DNA from: Stenocarpella maydis
Lineage: Eukaryota > Ascomycota > Sordariomycetes > Diaporthales > Diaporthaceae
Direction of reading: 5' to 3'
NCBI GenBank assembly: GCA_002270565.1
Contig: NQMI01000077.1
Coordinates: 1 to 64,000, forward strand
Length of the DNA: 64,000 nt
Shown here: positions 1 to 11,545 of the stretch, one piece after another
Layout: every line of letters starts with the position of its first letter
How positions within the stretch are numbered: position 1 is the first letter of the stretch
Position numbers and translations under genes: made by a program
The notes under the pieces: model-generated
Databases searched by the model: none
What the model was told of the DNA's origin: nothing
What the model saw: the letters and a program-made list of their open reading frames with translations, nothing else

Positions 1-484
1 CAGCCAGACCTTGGACCCCTCAGCCAACCAAAAAGAACCCTGCCGCTCTTCTTCCTCGCGCCTTTTTCTGAGATCAAGCCTCACAACCCGCATCGACGTT
101 GAGACCGGGGCCCCCTGTGTTAGTCGCCCACGCACTCTCTCTCCTTCCCGGCCCACTGCTAATCCACCGAGATCACCAAGAACGCACGCCTGGTCCGTCT
201 TGGTAGCTTTCGTATATTACTACTCTTTTCCCTCGTTCGGCTCGGCTTGGCGCCTCCCTGGCCTTGCGTCCTCTTCCTCTTGACTTTATCGAGTGGTCTC
301 CTGCCGTACGCCGTTTACCTCGACAGCTTCGAGACGCGGTACCCGCACGCTCTACAAAGGGGAAGGCTTGCACCTGGCCTGCTCCGCTGGTCGCCTCACC
401 CGCCACTCACCCCTCCGACCTCCTCACGGACTCAGCGGTGATAACGTCAGCCTCACCCTACAGAGACCAATCCACTCCGGCACC
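1..484 (+). promoter_or_regulatory. Upstream region of the ammonium transporter gene
   Basis: This is the pyrimidine-rich leader and proximal promoter of the ammonium transporter. No credible coding exon is seen. GATA-core hexamers that fit the HGATAR consensus of AreA/Nit2 nitrogen regulators lie at 439-444 (+) and about 285-291 (- orientation). Such sites are expected upstream of a nitrogen-repressed permease, but two short matches can arise by chance, so the regulatory reading is inference. Confidence 0.35.
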
Positions 485-2214
485 ATGTCGTACTCATGGA
501 TCGGAGCACCGGCCGTTTTCAATGGCACCAACGCCGAGACCGGTGGTGATTCTGGTGCGTACACACGAGGGGCACCCCATCACCCCCCAAGCCCGCTGTC
601 GTCTCATGAGTCGGTGCTGTGGTGTGGCCACTGACGATTTTCCCTAGCCACCGAGAACCTCAACCAATGGTACCAATCCGGTGACCAGGCCTTCATCATT
701 GTGGCCTCGTGTATGGTCTTGATCATGATGCCCGGCATCGCCTTCCTCTACTCTGGCCTCGCTCGGAGGAAATCCGCCCTCTCCATGATCTGGGTCGTGA
801 TGATGTCCTTCTCTGTCATCGTCTTCCAGTGGTACTTCTGGGGCTACTCGCTCGCCTTCAGCTCCGTCGCCACCAACGGCTTCATCGGTAACCTGCACCA
901 TTTTGGCCTCATGAACACCCTCGCCACGCCCTCGCCGGGCTCCCCCCTGATCCCCGAGCTCCTGTATTCTTTCTACCAGATGCAGTTCTGCGCAGTCACC
1001 GCCGCCCTCGTCGTCGGCGCCACCGCCGAGCGCGGCCGTGTCCTCCCCGCCATGGTCTTCACCTTCTTCTGGGCCACCCTCGTCTACTGCCCCATCGCCT
1101 GCTGGGTCTGGAACATCAACGGTTGGGCCTTCAAATACGGCGTCCTCGACTACGCCGGCGGCGGCCCTGTCGAGATCGGCTCGGGTATGTCGGCGCTCGC
1201 CTACTCTTGGGTTCTTGGCCGCCGGAACGAGAAGATGATGCTCAACTTCCGCCCCCACAACATCTCCCTGATCCTCCTGGGCACCATCCTTCTCTGGTTC
1301 GGCTGGCTCGGCTTCAACGGCGGCTCCGCCTTCGGTGCCAACCTCCGCGCCACCATGGCCTGCTGGAACTCGTGCCTGACCGCCATGTTTGCTGCCATGA
1401 CCTGGTGCCTGCTCGATTTCCGCCTGGCCAAGAAGTGGTCTCTCGTCGGTTGGTGCTCCGGTACCATCTCCGGTCTCGTCGCCGCCACCCCAGCGTCTGG
1501 TTTCATCCCCCCCTGGGCCTCTGTCGTCCTCGGTGTGGTGACCGGCGTGTGCTGCAACTTTGGCACCAAGATCAAGTTCCTGGTCGGCATCGACGACTCC
1601 CTTGACGTGTTTGCCGAGCACGGCATCGGGGGTATCGTCGGCCTCATCTTCAATGCGCTCTTCGGCGCCGGCTACATCATCGGTCTGGATGGTGTCAACA
1701 CCGGCGTCATTACTGGCGGCTGGCTCGACCATAACTATAAGCAGCTGTACATCCAGGTCGCCTACATCGTCGCGTGCTCCGCCTATGCCTTCGTCGTTTC
1801 CGCCATCATCGCCAAGATCATTGATTTCATCCCCGGGCTGAAGCTTCGGGCGAGCGAGGAGGCTGAGTTGCTGGGTATGGACGACGACCAGCATGGCGAG
1901 TTTGGTAAGTCCCCTTTGCGACCCGAGCCTTTGATATACTGTCCTCTTTGTTGGCCCTTGGTACTGACTCGCCCGTGTCAACAGCCTACGACTATGTCGA
2001 GGTCCGCCGTGACTTCCTTGCCTGGACTCCCGCCCAGCAGGAGCAACGCGTCAATGGCGTCGGCCTGGTTCCCCAGCACGGCATCGAGGAACACCAGATT
2101 CTGGCGAACGGCACCGCATCCGCCTCCCGTGGCAGTGAAGAGGCCGAGAAGCGTGCGATCGGATCGTCCGACAGGTCCAACAACGACCGGGCCAGCAACG
2201 AGAGGCCACAATGA
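485..2214 (+). CDS. Ammonium transporter, Amt/Mep family (Mep1/Mep3-like)
   Basis: Plasma-membrane ammonium permease of about 518 residues, the usual fungal Mep length. Exons are 485-554, 648-1904 and 1985-2214, with GTGCGT and GTAAGT donors and TAG/CAG acceptors; all three join in frame. Eleven hydrophobic segments run from about residue 37 to 420, followed by a hydrophilic cytosolic tail rich in Ser/Asn/Glu. The conserved Asp is D191 (in DYAGG). The second pore histidine is H348 in the AEHGIGG motif. The first twin-His position, in the GGPVEIGSG motif, is glutamate (E199), as known for yeast Mep1 and Mep3 and unlike Mep2. This argues for a transport-type permease rather than the Mep2-type sensor. 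Start chosen because ATG 485 gives the short extracellular N-terminus typical of the family. Family assignment is secure; the subtype is inferred from one residue. Confidence 0.96.
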
Positions 2215-4630
2215 GAAGCGCCTCACGGGATTCTTTTTCTTCTTCTTCTTGTTCCCTTTTGGCGGCTTTGATAATACCTCTGTGAAATTTGGAGAATGCT
2301 CGCTCGGTTTCGGGAAGAGTGTGCTTAAGGATAGAGAACACTACGGGGCGGGATCTACTGGCATTGGCGTGGGGGGGTTCTGTTTGTGTTTTCCAGGGAC
2401 TCGTTGGGCTGGGGTACAAAAAGTTCGAGTGATGATTATGCCTTCAGGCTCGTGCCATCTATTGCTCGAGCGTACGGGTCATCGTCTGGCACCACTTGTG
2501 AAATTGTTGCTTGGTCAGACTGGCCTTTCTCGAGTTCTCTCTCCGAATATACCCACCTTACAATTAGACGCGAGTGTTGCAGCAGCCTGTTTTCTGGGAT
2601 CGGTGAGATGAAGTGCGCCCTGGCCTGCGTTCTAGTCAGTCTGTCTACCTGGTGCAACCAGGAGGTCGAGATTCCCCGGAAGCTAGTTGAGCCCAACAGC
2701 CCCAGAAAAAAAGTGGCTTGTCGGCTGGCTACCCACCCACTCCGTCACGTCTATGGCCGATGGTTCTGCCTGACATGTGCCAGTCGCATGAGACGCCATT
2801 GCTAGCTCAAATCGAACAGATATTAGTAGAAAGCCAGTCAGGTCGGTGCCGTGCACAACCAGCACCAACTACCACCCCCCCCCTCCAAAAAAACCGCGCC
2901 CCCAAAGATGTCGAGTTGGTGACGGGCTGGCGGACCAGGTATACCCGCCCGATTATACTGGACAATTACGGGATGCCAAGCAAGCGGGCATTTCCTTATC
3001 TCGGGCGGACAACCCTGCAGCACAAAGAGGACTTGGTCGGCGGCTTCTGATTGCTGGCTCCTGGGCACGCGATCGTCATCGGTCTCGGTGACAAGAACGG
3101 TGTTGATGGTATTGCTAGCCTCATGCGACAGCCGTCAGCTGGGCCCATCGAGACGAGTCTGAAGGAAGAGGCGTTGCGGGTGTACCACCACCCTGTGGAG
3201 CGTGTGCTTGGACTAACGACGGTTGGTGATTTGGAAATGGGAATCAGGATTGGAAGCTCGCAAGCAGGGCAAGACAGGCCCATCCCCATGGGGAGACGAA
3301 CCAAGACGCATGCACGAGATCTGTAAAGTTGTCTCCCTGTCTGCCCGTCATACACTAATTCTATCTGAGACCAGAGCGCTGGGCGCAGGGAAGGGCACAT
3401 GGTAGAACGGCAGGTTCCCTTGTCTCCCAGCTGTAGTACACAGTACCATGTATATATAGTCCACCTCAGCTCAGCCTTCTAAGACCACGCTTACCGCCCT
3501 CTACCCACACGTGTCTGCATGAACTGGCCTGGCCTGCACCCGGCTGTCGGGTCCCCAGGACACGCCATCTCCCACGTCGCCCACAGTCAACTTCACTCAC
3601 CCGGGAGCAGACTGTGGGCAGACTGTGGGCGCCACGAGACTTGGCGCACCGACTTGCCCCCCCCCCCTCCGGCGTTGGGGCCTGGCATTCCGTGCAGTTC
3701 CGAGGACCTGGCACGGCCATGCGACGAGGCCTGGTGGTCTCGTGGGATGCTTGATACGCTCACGCCCTTGATGTTTTGTGGCCCACCCCTCACCCACCCC
3801 ACCTCGTCTTCATCCGTTGCTGTTTGCAGACAAGATGCCGGTATAGCTTACAAAGGCCTGGACGATGTCCCAAAGCCGCCGCGCTCTTGTAAACGGACAG
3901 GTCTGAGCCTGTCCAGCCAACAAAAAAAAAAAAAAAAAAAAAAGGAGCCACTGTCATGCGCAGTGATCCTCTCATGGTTGATTCGGCTCCTTGTCCTCCG
4001 GAGGTCAATAATACCTCCACCACCCAAGTTGTGGCCACTACCCGAGCCATTAGAGATGAAGGCCGCTCAAGGCGCCCGCAAGGGGGCTGAGGGGGGCAGC
4101 TGGCTATGCGCCAGCTCTCGATAAAGCGCAACCCAGCTTCCAGTGGATCGATTATATGCATGCAATGTGCGCAATAAAAAGCAAATGCAGACAGAGTCCA
4201 TGGTAACTTGACCTCAGTAGAAGCCCAAGGCCGGTCCCACATCTGCAGCATTTGGCCCGTTTCGAAATAAATCTGATCCCTGTATCTCACACCCCTGCTC
4301 TCGACAAATCCTCTAAAACATTATCAGTCCAAACCACTGTCTCTGAACCATCTCGTAACATGCGCGGGCTGTGGCTGGCTCTCAGGTTGTTGTCTGAGGT
4401 CAAGGAAACTCGAGGACGAGATCGAAACGCACTTGGCCCGTACCAATGTCAAAGAGACTGCTAATAATCCATTAACTCCGACTGCAGAGGGTTGAGGGCT
4501 TCCAATGCCGTCTCTGGCGCAAAATATGCCGCGTTAACCAAATCGCTAATGCCTAATCAGTTGCAGTTATCTTTACACGCGGGAGGACGCCGTATCCAGA
4601 ACCGGAACGGCCAGTCGCCCTGCAGCCTTC
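2215..4630. other. Intergenic region, no supported gene
   Basis: This 2.4-kb stretch separates the ammonium transporter from the convergent Crt10-like gene. Open frames here are short, cross homopolymers and resemble no protein family. It holds C-rich runs near 2874-2892 and 3657-3667, a TATATATA stretch near 3450 and a poly-A tract at 3922-3943. Confidence 0.6.
3922..3943 (+). repeat. Poly-A tract of about 22 bases
   Basis: An uninterrupted run of A in intergenic DNA. No adjoining reverse-transcribed element was recognised, so it is recorded only as a homopolymer. Its length is likely to vary between assemblies. Confidence 0.9.
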
Positions 4631-7319
4631 TTAGGCGATCTGCATATCCGGGAAGTCGATCTCCTCGCCATTGTCTATCATGCCCTCCCAGACTCCCTCG
4701 ATCTCCTGCTGTGCGAGGTCATCCATCATCTCGTCCACGACACCCTCTGCGACCATGTGCTCGTGCGGGTCATGGTCCGTACCGACGGTGACATCCTCAT
4801 CCTCCGATGTGTCAGCCCAAGCGTCTGAGTCGCTCGAATCCGTATCACTGTCCTTGGTCTTGTACCTGCGACAGGAATACACCTTCGACCCAGCAAAGCC
4901 GTCCCATGAGGCCGTCTCGCCCTTGTCGCGTTTCATGATGTCGTACTGCATTATTGTATGGTCTTGGTAGTTCAAAATCAGCCTCCATCTCCTCGGCGGT
5001 CCTGGCTCAATTAGCCGCGTGCCTCCCTTGCCAACTTTCTGCCGCCGCCTCAGTTCGAGACCTCGTGAGCGGGACTCAGGCATTGGCGACACTGCGATAC
5101 CCAACAAGCAGACGTACGGGCGTTCGGCAGTCTCCTCCTCGTACTGGAAAGGGAGCACGGCGTCAACGCGGAAGGCACGCCGGGGCACATTCTCTGCTTG
5201 CGGCGGCTTCGTGAGCGTGAGGAGTGCTACACGTCCGCACATGGAACCCATGATCACAAGGTGAAGTTCCGGAATGGTGAGGAGCATGCTGCACCTCTTA
5301 CCAAATGCCATGTCCCATGGTGCGGCAGCACTGTTCGTATTCACGTTGTCCAGCATACTGTGATGAGATGTGAGTGCCAGACGCATAAAAAAGGGCAGAG
5401 CCAGGGACCGAGAGATGGCATCAAAATACCTACTGATGGCAAACGACCCCGGTGTCACCTTCGCCAGGGGCGAGCATCTCCACGTCTTCCTCGTTGAACC
5501 GCAGAAAACTGATGTCTCGTAGTAGGTCTTCTCCGTTCCATTTTTGGGCATTCTGCCGGAACTGGCTGATGTTGAGGGGCACGTGCAGATCGTGTGCCCG
5601 TCTCGCGGCGCCCCTGCTCCCCGCAAAGTCAACCATTGATTTGGCCGTGGCGAGTTCAGTGAAGTGGAACCCTGAAGAGGGCAAAATCGTCATGGCCAGG
5701 CGCACAGGGCTCCTGCGGTCTAGATCGATGCTGTCGTTGGGGTCGTATGCAGGATTCCATACCATGTCGGAAAGGCGTGGCGTTAAGTTGGTCTCCTCGG
5801 AATCGACCGGGGAAAAGGTTTCCCTGGCGATGCCATCGGTGTCCTCGCTGAAATCTTCCGTTTCAAACGCGGCGATACGGTGTTTGTGCCTTCTTGAGGC
5901 AGCGTCGTACCGGACTTCTGGCATGCATTTGGATATATCCTGCCAAGAACCGCGGGCTGTTTTTGCTCGAAGAACACACTTGTCCGGGTGCAAGCCCAGG
6001 GCTGCGTGAACCGTGTCAGTCGGTAGCAACTGTGCATCCATCACTGGTAGCACATTCCAGCCGCGAGCAAATCGATAGCGTCTTCCGCCCGGGAACTGTA
6101 CGTTGTGAGGAGGGAACTTGAGAGGCTTCCGAGCGATTTTCCATATATCAGCGACATATAGACAGCCATTGATGTCAATAGCAGCAATGCGGCTTGCATT
6201 CCCGTCAGCATCGTCGCATATGGCGATGCTTGGCAAGTTGGACGCCTCCACGCCAAAGGACAGGACGATCCTCCATGTCCGCTGCCGTGCTTGCAGCCTC
6301 TTTTGTAGCATGTCGATTTGTTTTGAGGTTTCTTCCACCTTTGCATGCGCCTCCCTGGCATTGGCCAGCCCGTTTGCCCTGGTTCTCCTGGTAATAGGTC
6401 CATCCATGTCAGTCAGGACATCCGGCTCAGCTTTCGGCTCAGCTTTTGGCAGCTGCTTCATCACGAGGCCTTTTCCGCCCTGCGGCAGCGTGCTGCTGAT
6501 GGCCGTGGCACTTTTCAAGTTGCCATTGTCCTTGTAAACAGCAGCATCGACGCTGTCCGCCGATTCTTCACTGGTCGCCTCCTTGTGGCGATTCAGTGCA
6601 AACGCGAAAACTGTCACCTCATGACAATTTGACGAGACCGCTATTAAGCGAGACTTCTTGTGGACTGCCAGGCCCCATGCTGACGCGCCAGCGTTTTGTG
6701 CGAAAAAGTGCCGGGGGTATGGCTGTCGCGGTGTCCTTTCTGCCCGTAGTCTGCCTCCTTTCGTCTGGTCCCGATCTTTTCTGGCGCGCCTGTTCCTTTG
6801 GATGTATTCCGCGATTGTCGCCGTGTACCATGCCTCGACATCGCCATTGTCCCTGCTTACCACGAGTATCTCTTGTTCCCCCAACTCGCTCACGACCATG
6901 TGGTTCATTGCATCTGGACAACGAGGGTTAATGTCGGCAGAAACGTATCGAGACATTTCAGTCATGCCGTGGTTTGGGCTGAGTATGGCTTCCGGTTCAC
7001 CCAGCGCTACCCTGATACCGCGACCGAGGCGGTAGACATGCACGAATCCCATGTATGCCACGAAATACAAGTTATAATGCTGAGAAAGCGCCGTTAGGTT
7101 CATGCGTGCTCTCGACACCCGAGGGAAGTCTTCCCACCGTCCGGAGAAGTGCTCCTGAGGGTACTGCTCATTTTCATGCTCGTGGAGTATGTCCATGATA
7201 TCGTCCCTGCAGCCGACGCCGAACCGATCCTCTGCCCTTTGCGAGCCACGGTACTTGACGGTATAGCCTGGGACGAAGCCCCTTCCGGAGGTACCCGGCT
7301 GAGCATTAACAGCCGGCAT
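4631..7319 (-). CDS. Crt10-like protein (RNR regulation / Rtt101 ligase factor family)
   Basis: Protein of about 870 residues related to yeast Crt10, described as a regulator of ribonucleotide reductase gene expression and linked to the Rtt101 cullin ligase. Exon 1 is 7319-5434 and exon 2 is 5357-4631; the intron has an unusual GTAGGT donor and a CACAG acceptor and preserves the frame (CA|T). Visible family blocks are a propeller-like N-terminus (residues about 70-175, including VVSRDNGDVEAW), the block FFAQNAGASAWGLAVHKKSR (about 205-224) and, after the intron, IPELHLVIMGSMCGRVALLTL. The C-terminus is very acidic (Asp/Ser/Glu rich), ending DFPDMQIA. The start at 7319 is the first in-frame ATG; the frame is open for five more codons upstream without an ATG. 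The family call is from memory of conserved blocks; the precise function in this fungus is inferred. Confidence 0.82.
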
Positions 7320-8608
7320 TGTGTCGAAGGCCACAGTAATGACATGTGGATATGGTTCGATACGAAAAAAGGAAGCCGACGGCCTGTCTGGGCGGCGAGA
7401 AAGTTAGCTGGAAAACAGACAAGACGGTGGGACAAGGCCAGATTGGGCTCGAAAAATGGTGTGAGAGAACCAAGCAGAAGCTCTCAGTAGGGAAGACACC
7501 GGGGCCACGAGCGGTGATGGAGTAGATCAGTGCAGAACGCCAGGGACAGCCGGAAGGAATTTGACTGATTAAGTCGGGGCAGAAGAAGGTACGGAAGCGA
7601 GCATCAAAGTCTCGACCACAGGGAGAAGAAGCCTGCTCGTCCCCCAGGCCAGGCTCGCCTACTAACCTCGTTTCCCCATATGCTAGCTGCCACGCAGTGT
7701 GTCTCCCAAGATGGCCTGGTTCTCGGATCTTTCAAGAAACATGTCTCCGTTTGGCGAACAGCAACATGAGCTTAGTTCACATGTCGCGCCGGGAGGCTGT
7801 CATCCGGCTGCCCGCGCTACGTCGCGTAACGCTGCTTCGGGAACATACGGTGGTCGCTAGGGACTGGATGGATCAGGTCTCGTACCCGGCGGAAAACAAG
7901 ACGTCTGTTTTGTCACATCCAGGGAGCTCAGCTGTATTGGATAGGAAACTGGATGATGTGTTGAAGTTGGAGGGTTCAGGGCCATTTGTCCCCTCCGGGG
8001 GGAGGGGAGGGGAGCTTTATCACGATAAGACCCCACTAATAACGGCACCACATGCACGCCACTGCAGATCCCTGTTCTTGGGCGTCGAGTCCAGAGCTAT
8101 TGTTCTCTCATCCCGGACGAGCGGGCAGTGAGTGGCACGAGGAGGTCCCAAGCCACGTTCGGTCATGTCGTGGAGCGTTTATTCTTGGTTCCGTCCTCTA
8201 TCGTCTACCCCGTAAATGACTGGCTAATCATGGGTATTTCCACAATTCTCTGCATCCTCTTCCCACAGGATACGAGTTGCTATAAAAATGCATTTCGCCC
8301 GAGTGTCCAAAACAGGTAAACCCAACGCCTTGCAAAACATGAAAGCCATGCTGAACAGGATGACAAGACCCAGATGAGCTCGACTTACCAGTGCGGAGCC
8401 ATAAGCAATGATTGATATATAATGTCCTGCCGGTCTTGGCCCGCCACGCCCTCGCGGGCCTCGCTAGTGATCCTTTCTTGTCATTGATGCAAGTGTCTGA
8501 TGTAAACAGGAAAGCATCAAGACTGCCGGGTCCGTGATGCGCAACTTAGCAGATCGGCTTCTCTCCCGGCCGCCGGCGGCAGTCAATCCCAAGCACCTCG
8601 CGGGTACA
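7320..8608. other. Intergenic region upstream of the Crt10-like gene
   Basis: This 1.3-kb stretch holds the promoter of the Crt10-like gene and the 3' flank of the GH5 gene. A 144-codon frame at 7697-8131 has no recognisable domain and biased, unprotein-like composition. Nothing else is seen. Confidence 0.55.
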
Positions 8609-9877
8609 CTAGGCCCGCATGAGCTCTGTCATGTCCCGCATCCGGTAGTCCAGCACCGGCGTCACCCAGTCGTCCTCGACGAGCGAGTATGTCTCCTTCG
8701 TATCATCCTTTGGCTTGCGCGGGTTGATGGCCCAGTAGCCAAAATCGGCGTTGATCTCCTTGAGGTAGCGCAGCAGGTTGCCCCAGTAGTTCGCGTCGCC
8801 CTGGCCCGGATGCTGTGGCGCGCCAAACTCGCCGATCCAAACCGGCGCGACATTGTCCTCGATGAGGTATGCCCAGTTCGCCTGCATGGCCCTGACAAAC
8901 GACGGGTAGGTCCGCTTCGAGAAGCGGCCCTCCATGCTGCCCCACCCGGACCACGCATACACGTGCGCGCTATAAACCACCCTGTCGGGGACGTCGAGTC
9001 TGACGGGGCGCGACCGCGCCCCCGACAGGTCGTTGCCGGACTCGGTGCCACCCACGATCATCAGCCAGTCCGGCTTGAGCTTCAGCAGCCTGTTGCCCGC
9101 CGCCTCGGCCGCCGTCGCCCATCGATCCCACGACATGGTGCCCCAGACACCGCGCACCTCATTCCGCAGGTCGGCACCGATCACGTAAGGGTCGTCCAAG
9201 AAGCGGGCCATGACCGCCTCCCAGTGCTGTATCCACTCCTCCTCAGTCTGCTTTATCCGGCACAGGGGGCCGAGGTGATCATTGGCCCAGCCAGCGTCGC
9301 AGGGGTCCGCCCCGCAGCACCAGGTGGCGTGTGTGATGTGGTTGTTGATGATGACAGCGATGCCCTCATCGGTCAAGGCGCGCACACACGCCTCGAATAT
9401 GTCCATGGCGCGAAGGCCGACTAAGTCCGGGTTCGCGGTCAGCAGGTGGGGCAGGATGAGAGGGTTGCGGATGACCAGCTCGTCAGCGTAGGGCATGCGG
9501 ACGCTGTTGAAGCCCAGCTTGCGTATCGTCTTGGCGATGATGGAGCGGTGCTGGACGTCCAGGCCGCCGGGGACGAAGAGCTCGTCGGAGGCGCCGTACC
9601 AGTTGACGCTGGCGAGCTGGAAGCGGCGGCCATTGGTGTCGACGATGTCGCGGCCCTTTGTGCGGAGTGGCAGCGAGTATGTGGTGATGCTCGTCTCGGG
9701 AGCGGGCGGCAGCAGGGGCTGCTGGGCGAAAAGGCGGGCACCGGGGTCGGGTATCCAGGGCTCGGAAGAGGACGCCTCTGCCTTCCAGAGGAAGTGGAAG
9801 AACCCCCCGAGCAGGAGGACGGCGGCAAGGAGGAGCATTCGGGAGGGCTTGGACTCGAAACGCCCTGCTGACCTCAT
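8609..9877 (-). CDS. Membrane-anchored glycoside hydrolase family 5 protein
   Basis: Single-exon gene for 422 residues. A short basic N-terminus is followed by one hydrophobic segment (about residues 14-31), consistent with a type II signal anchor or an uncleaved signal, then a Pro/Ser-rich linker and a GH5 (beta/alpha)8 domain from about 70 to the end. GH5 landmarks are visible: FNSVRMPY (about 123-130), the acid/base glutamate E240 in the LRNEVRG motif, HVYAWSGWG (about 305-313) and the nucleophile E350 in WIGEFG. Members cleave beta-glucans, mannans or glycoconjugates; the substrate cannot be told from sequence. The cluster of Cys187, Cys188 and Cys193 suggests an oxidising compartment. 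ATG at 9877 is the first start that keeps the hydrophobic segment. It acts in the secretory pathway or at the cell surface (inference). Confidence 0.9.
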   Translation of the reverse strand: MRSAGRFESKPSRMLLLAAVLLLGGFFHFLWKAEASSSEPWIPDPGARLFAQQPLLPPAPETSITTYSLPLRTKGRDIVDTNGRRFQLASVNWYGASDELFVPGGLDVQHRSIIAKTIRKLGFNSVRMPYADELVIRNPLILPHLLTANPDLVGLRAMDIFEACVRALTDEGIAVIINNHITHATWCCGADPCDAGWANDHLGPLCRIKQTEEEWIQHWEAVMARFLDDPYVIGADLRNEVRGVWGTMSWDRWATAAEAAGNRLLKLKPDWLMIVGGTESGNDLSGARSRPVRLDVPDRVVYSAHVYAWSGWGSMEGRFSKRTYPSFVRAMQANWAYLIEDNVAPVWIGEFGAPQHPGQGDANYWGNLLRYLKEINADFGYWAINPRKPKDDTKETYSLVEDDWVTPVLDYRMRDMTELMRA

Positions 9878-11545
9878 GGAGCTGGATTGGTCGTGATTAG
9901 ATGCGGATCGTGATGGGTTGGTGCCCCGTGTAGGCGGGGTGTGTAGTCTATCTCGTCCTGGTAGAGGCGAGGTATTGGAGGCTCTGGGGCTCTTAGAAAG
10001 TGGGCGTGTGCGCCATTTCTCTGTCGTCCGGGATGGCTTACAGCGGCGGTAGAGTCGCGACCCTCGGCCTTATAGTCCTGCTGGGCAGCACGGCTGACTG
10101 GGAAGAGGGCTCATCTGGGCCCGGGCGAGGCGGAAGAGAAAAGGTCGCGATCTCACGCAACTAGGCATGCAGGGATGCTTGAATCTCAGCAGAACCAGCC
10201 GGCTGGGCAACAGGGTTGGGGCAGGAGGGTCAAGATTTTGCGGGACCATGGGCGGCTCAACGGAAGGCTCGGTATGACAGCAGGCAATCAGTATCGTGGA
10301 GGAGCACCGAAACAAACAAGCACTAAGGTCGGTGAGACAGGGCCCGGCGCTGGGACCATTTGCAGGACTCCGCAGATGTGTCAGTGTGGCGGCACCGGCT
10401 AATCACCTCGGACGACCAACACCCCTAGGCCATGATAAATCCGGCCAGCCCAATCTCAACTGTCGTGACAGATAGCAGACGCGAGTCGATTTTTTCCTTC
10501 GTCGAGATTCTAACTGTTCTTCCGTGTGATCGGTCAGCCAGCATGCAAATACACAGCAAATCCCCACACCAATTAGAATGCAGGCCAGTTCCGCTCAGTC
10601 ACGACAACCGCTTGCTTGTCTACTCAACATCGCGCAGCCGTGCACACCAGCTACCAGAGGCACCGGGGAGGCATCGAGGAGGCATATGCAAAAGTTCAAA
10701 TTGGGTATCCTGTTCCTAAGCTTTCTTCGTTCGCCGCACCCTCCGTCCCGCCTCACGTGCCCTCGGCCACTTCGGAAGCCGGTAGGTGCACGCGACCAAC
10801 CCCGAGCCCGATTACCACCCGTCATTGCTAATCAGCCGGAGGTTCCGGGTTGTTGAGTCATCACATATTGCAGCATATAGCTTCCTTCTGTCCCCTCGCA
10901 CATTACCAACCACCCGGTGGCGTCCCTAGGCCTGTCGCTCCCATCCGGGCCTGCCGCCTTGTTGCCCCCAAAGAGGGCATAAATCTCATCGCAAGCAGTT
11001 GGCCCAGTGCAAGATCGTTCAGACTTCGCCAGCATCTCCTGCACCCAATCCCTTGTTCGGTCCATCATAGCCCCTGAGACCCTTTCCAAAAGGTGTTATT
11101 GTAACCAACATGACCAACAGTCTGGTCTTCAGCGGCGCCTGTCCACAGCAGCCATCCGGGTCCTGACATTGCACCCTATGACGCGGTTGCTCTGACCTGC
11201 GCAGACAGGCCAGGAACTCGTTCATGACTCGAGAGAAACACCGCAAGCGCCGTGTTAAATGGTAGTGGAGATGGTGGTGGTATGTGTGTATGTGTGTGGG
11301 GGCATTCTAGTTACCTGAGCCCTAAGCTGCGATGCTCTCGTGCCATCGAGCTTGTGAGGGATGTCAAGTCTGGAAGAAGCAGGGTGCAGTTGCGGTAAAG
11401 ACAGGCACGTGAGTGCATTCTCTTTTGTAAAACAGTCCAAGTCGGCCGAGGCTTGCCGTCGGGGGGAGGTGATGTTCTATGTTCGCGTGCTGTGCCATGT
11501 CTCCGCTGTCGTCTTCAGCCGTCAATCGCCCGTCTTGCCCTCCCC
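9878..11545. other. Intergenic region between the GH5 and receptor-like genes
   Basis: This 1.7-kb stretch holds the GH5 promoter and the 3' flank of the receptor-like gene. No convincing exon was found. It contains a short GT-rich patch near 11275-11300. The frame at 10832-11089 (-) lacks a recognisable domain and was not accepted. Confidence 0.55.

Noticed and set aside
644..1981. 445-codon antisense frame opposite the ammonium transporter
   Set aside because: It mirrors the GC-rich third positions of the transporter exon; Gly/Asp/Glu-rich composition and no domain. The sense strand encodes a clear Amt protein.
3519..4124. 201-codon frame downstream of the ammonium transporter
   Set aside because: It runs through the poly-A tract as poly-Lys and shows no family resemblance or splice context.
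7697..8131. 144-codon frame upstream of the Crt10-like gene
   Set aside because: No domain, unlikely composition, and no promoter or terminator pattern around it.
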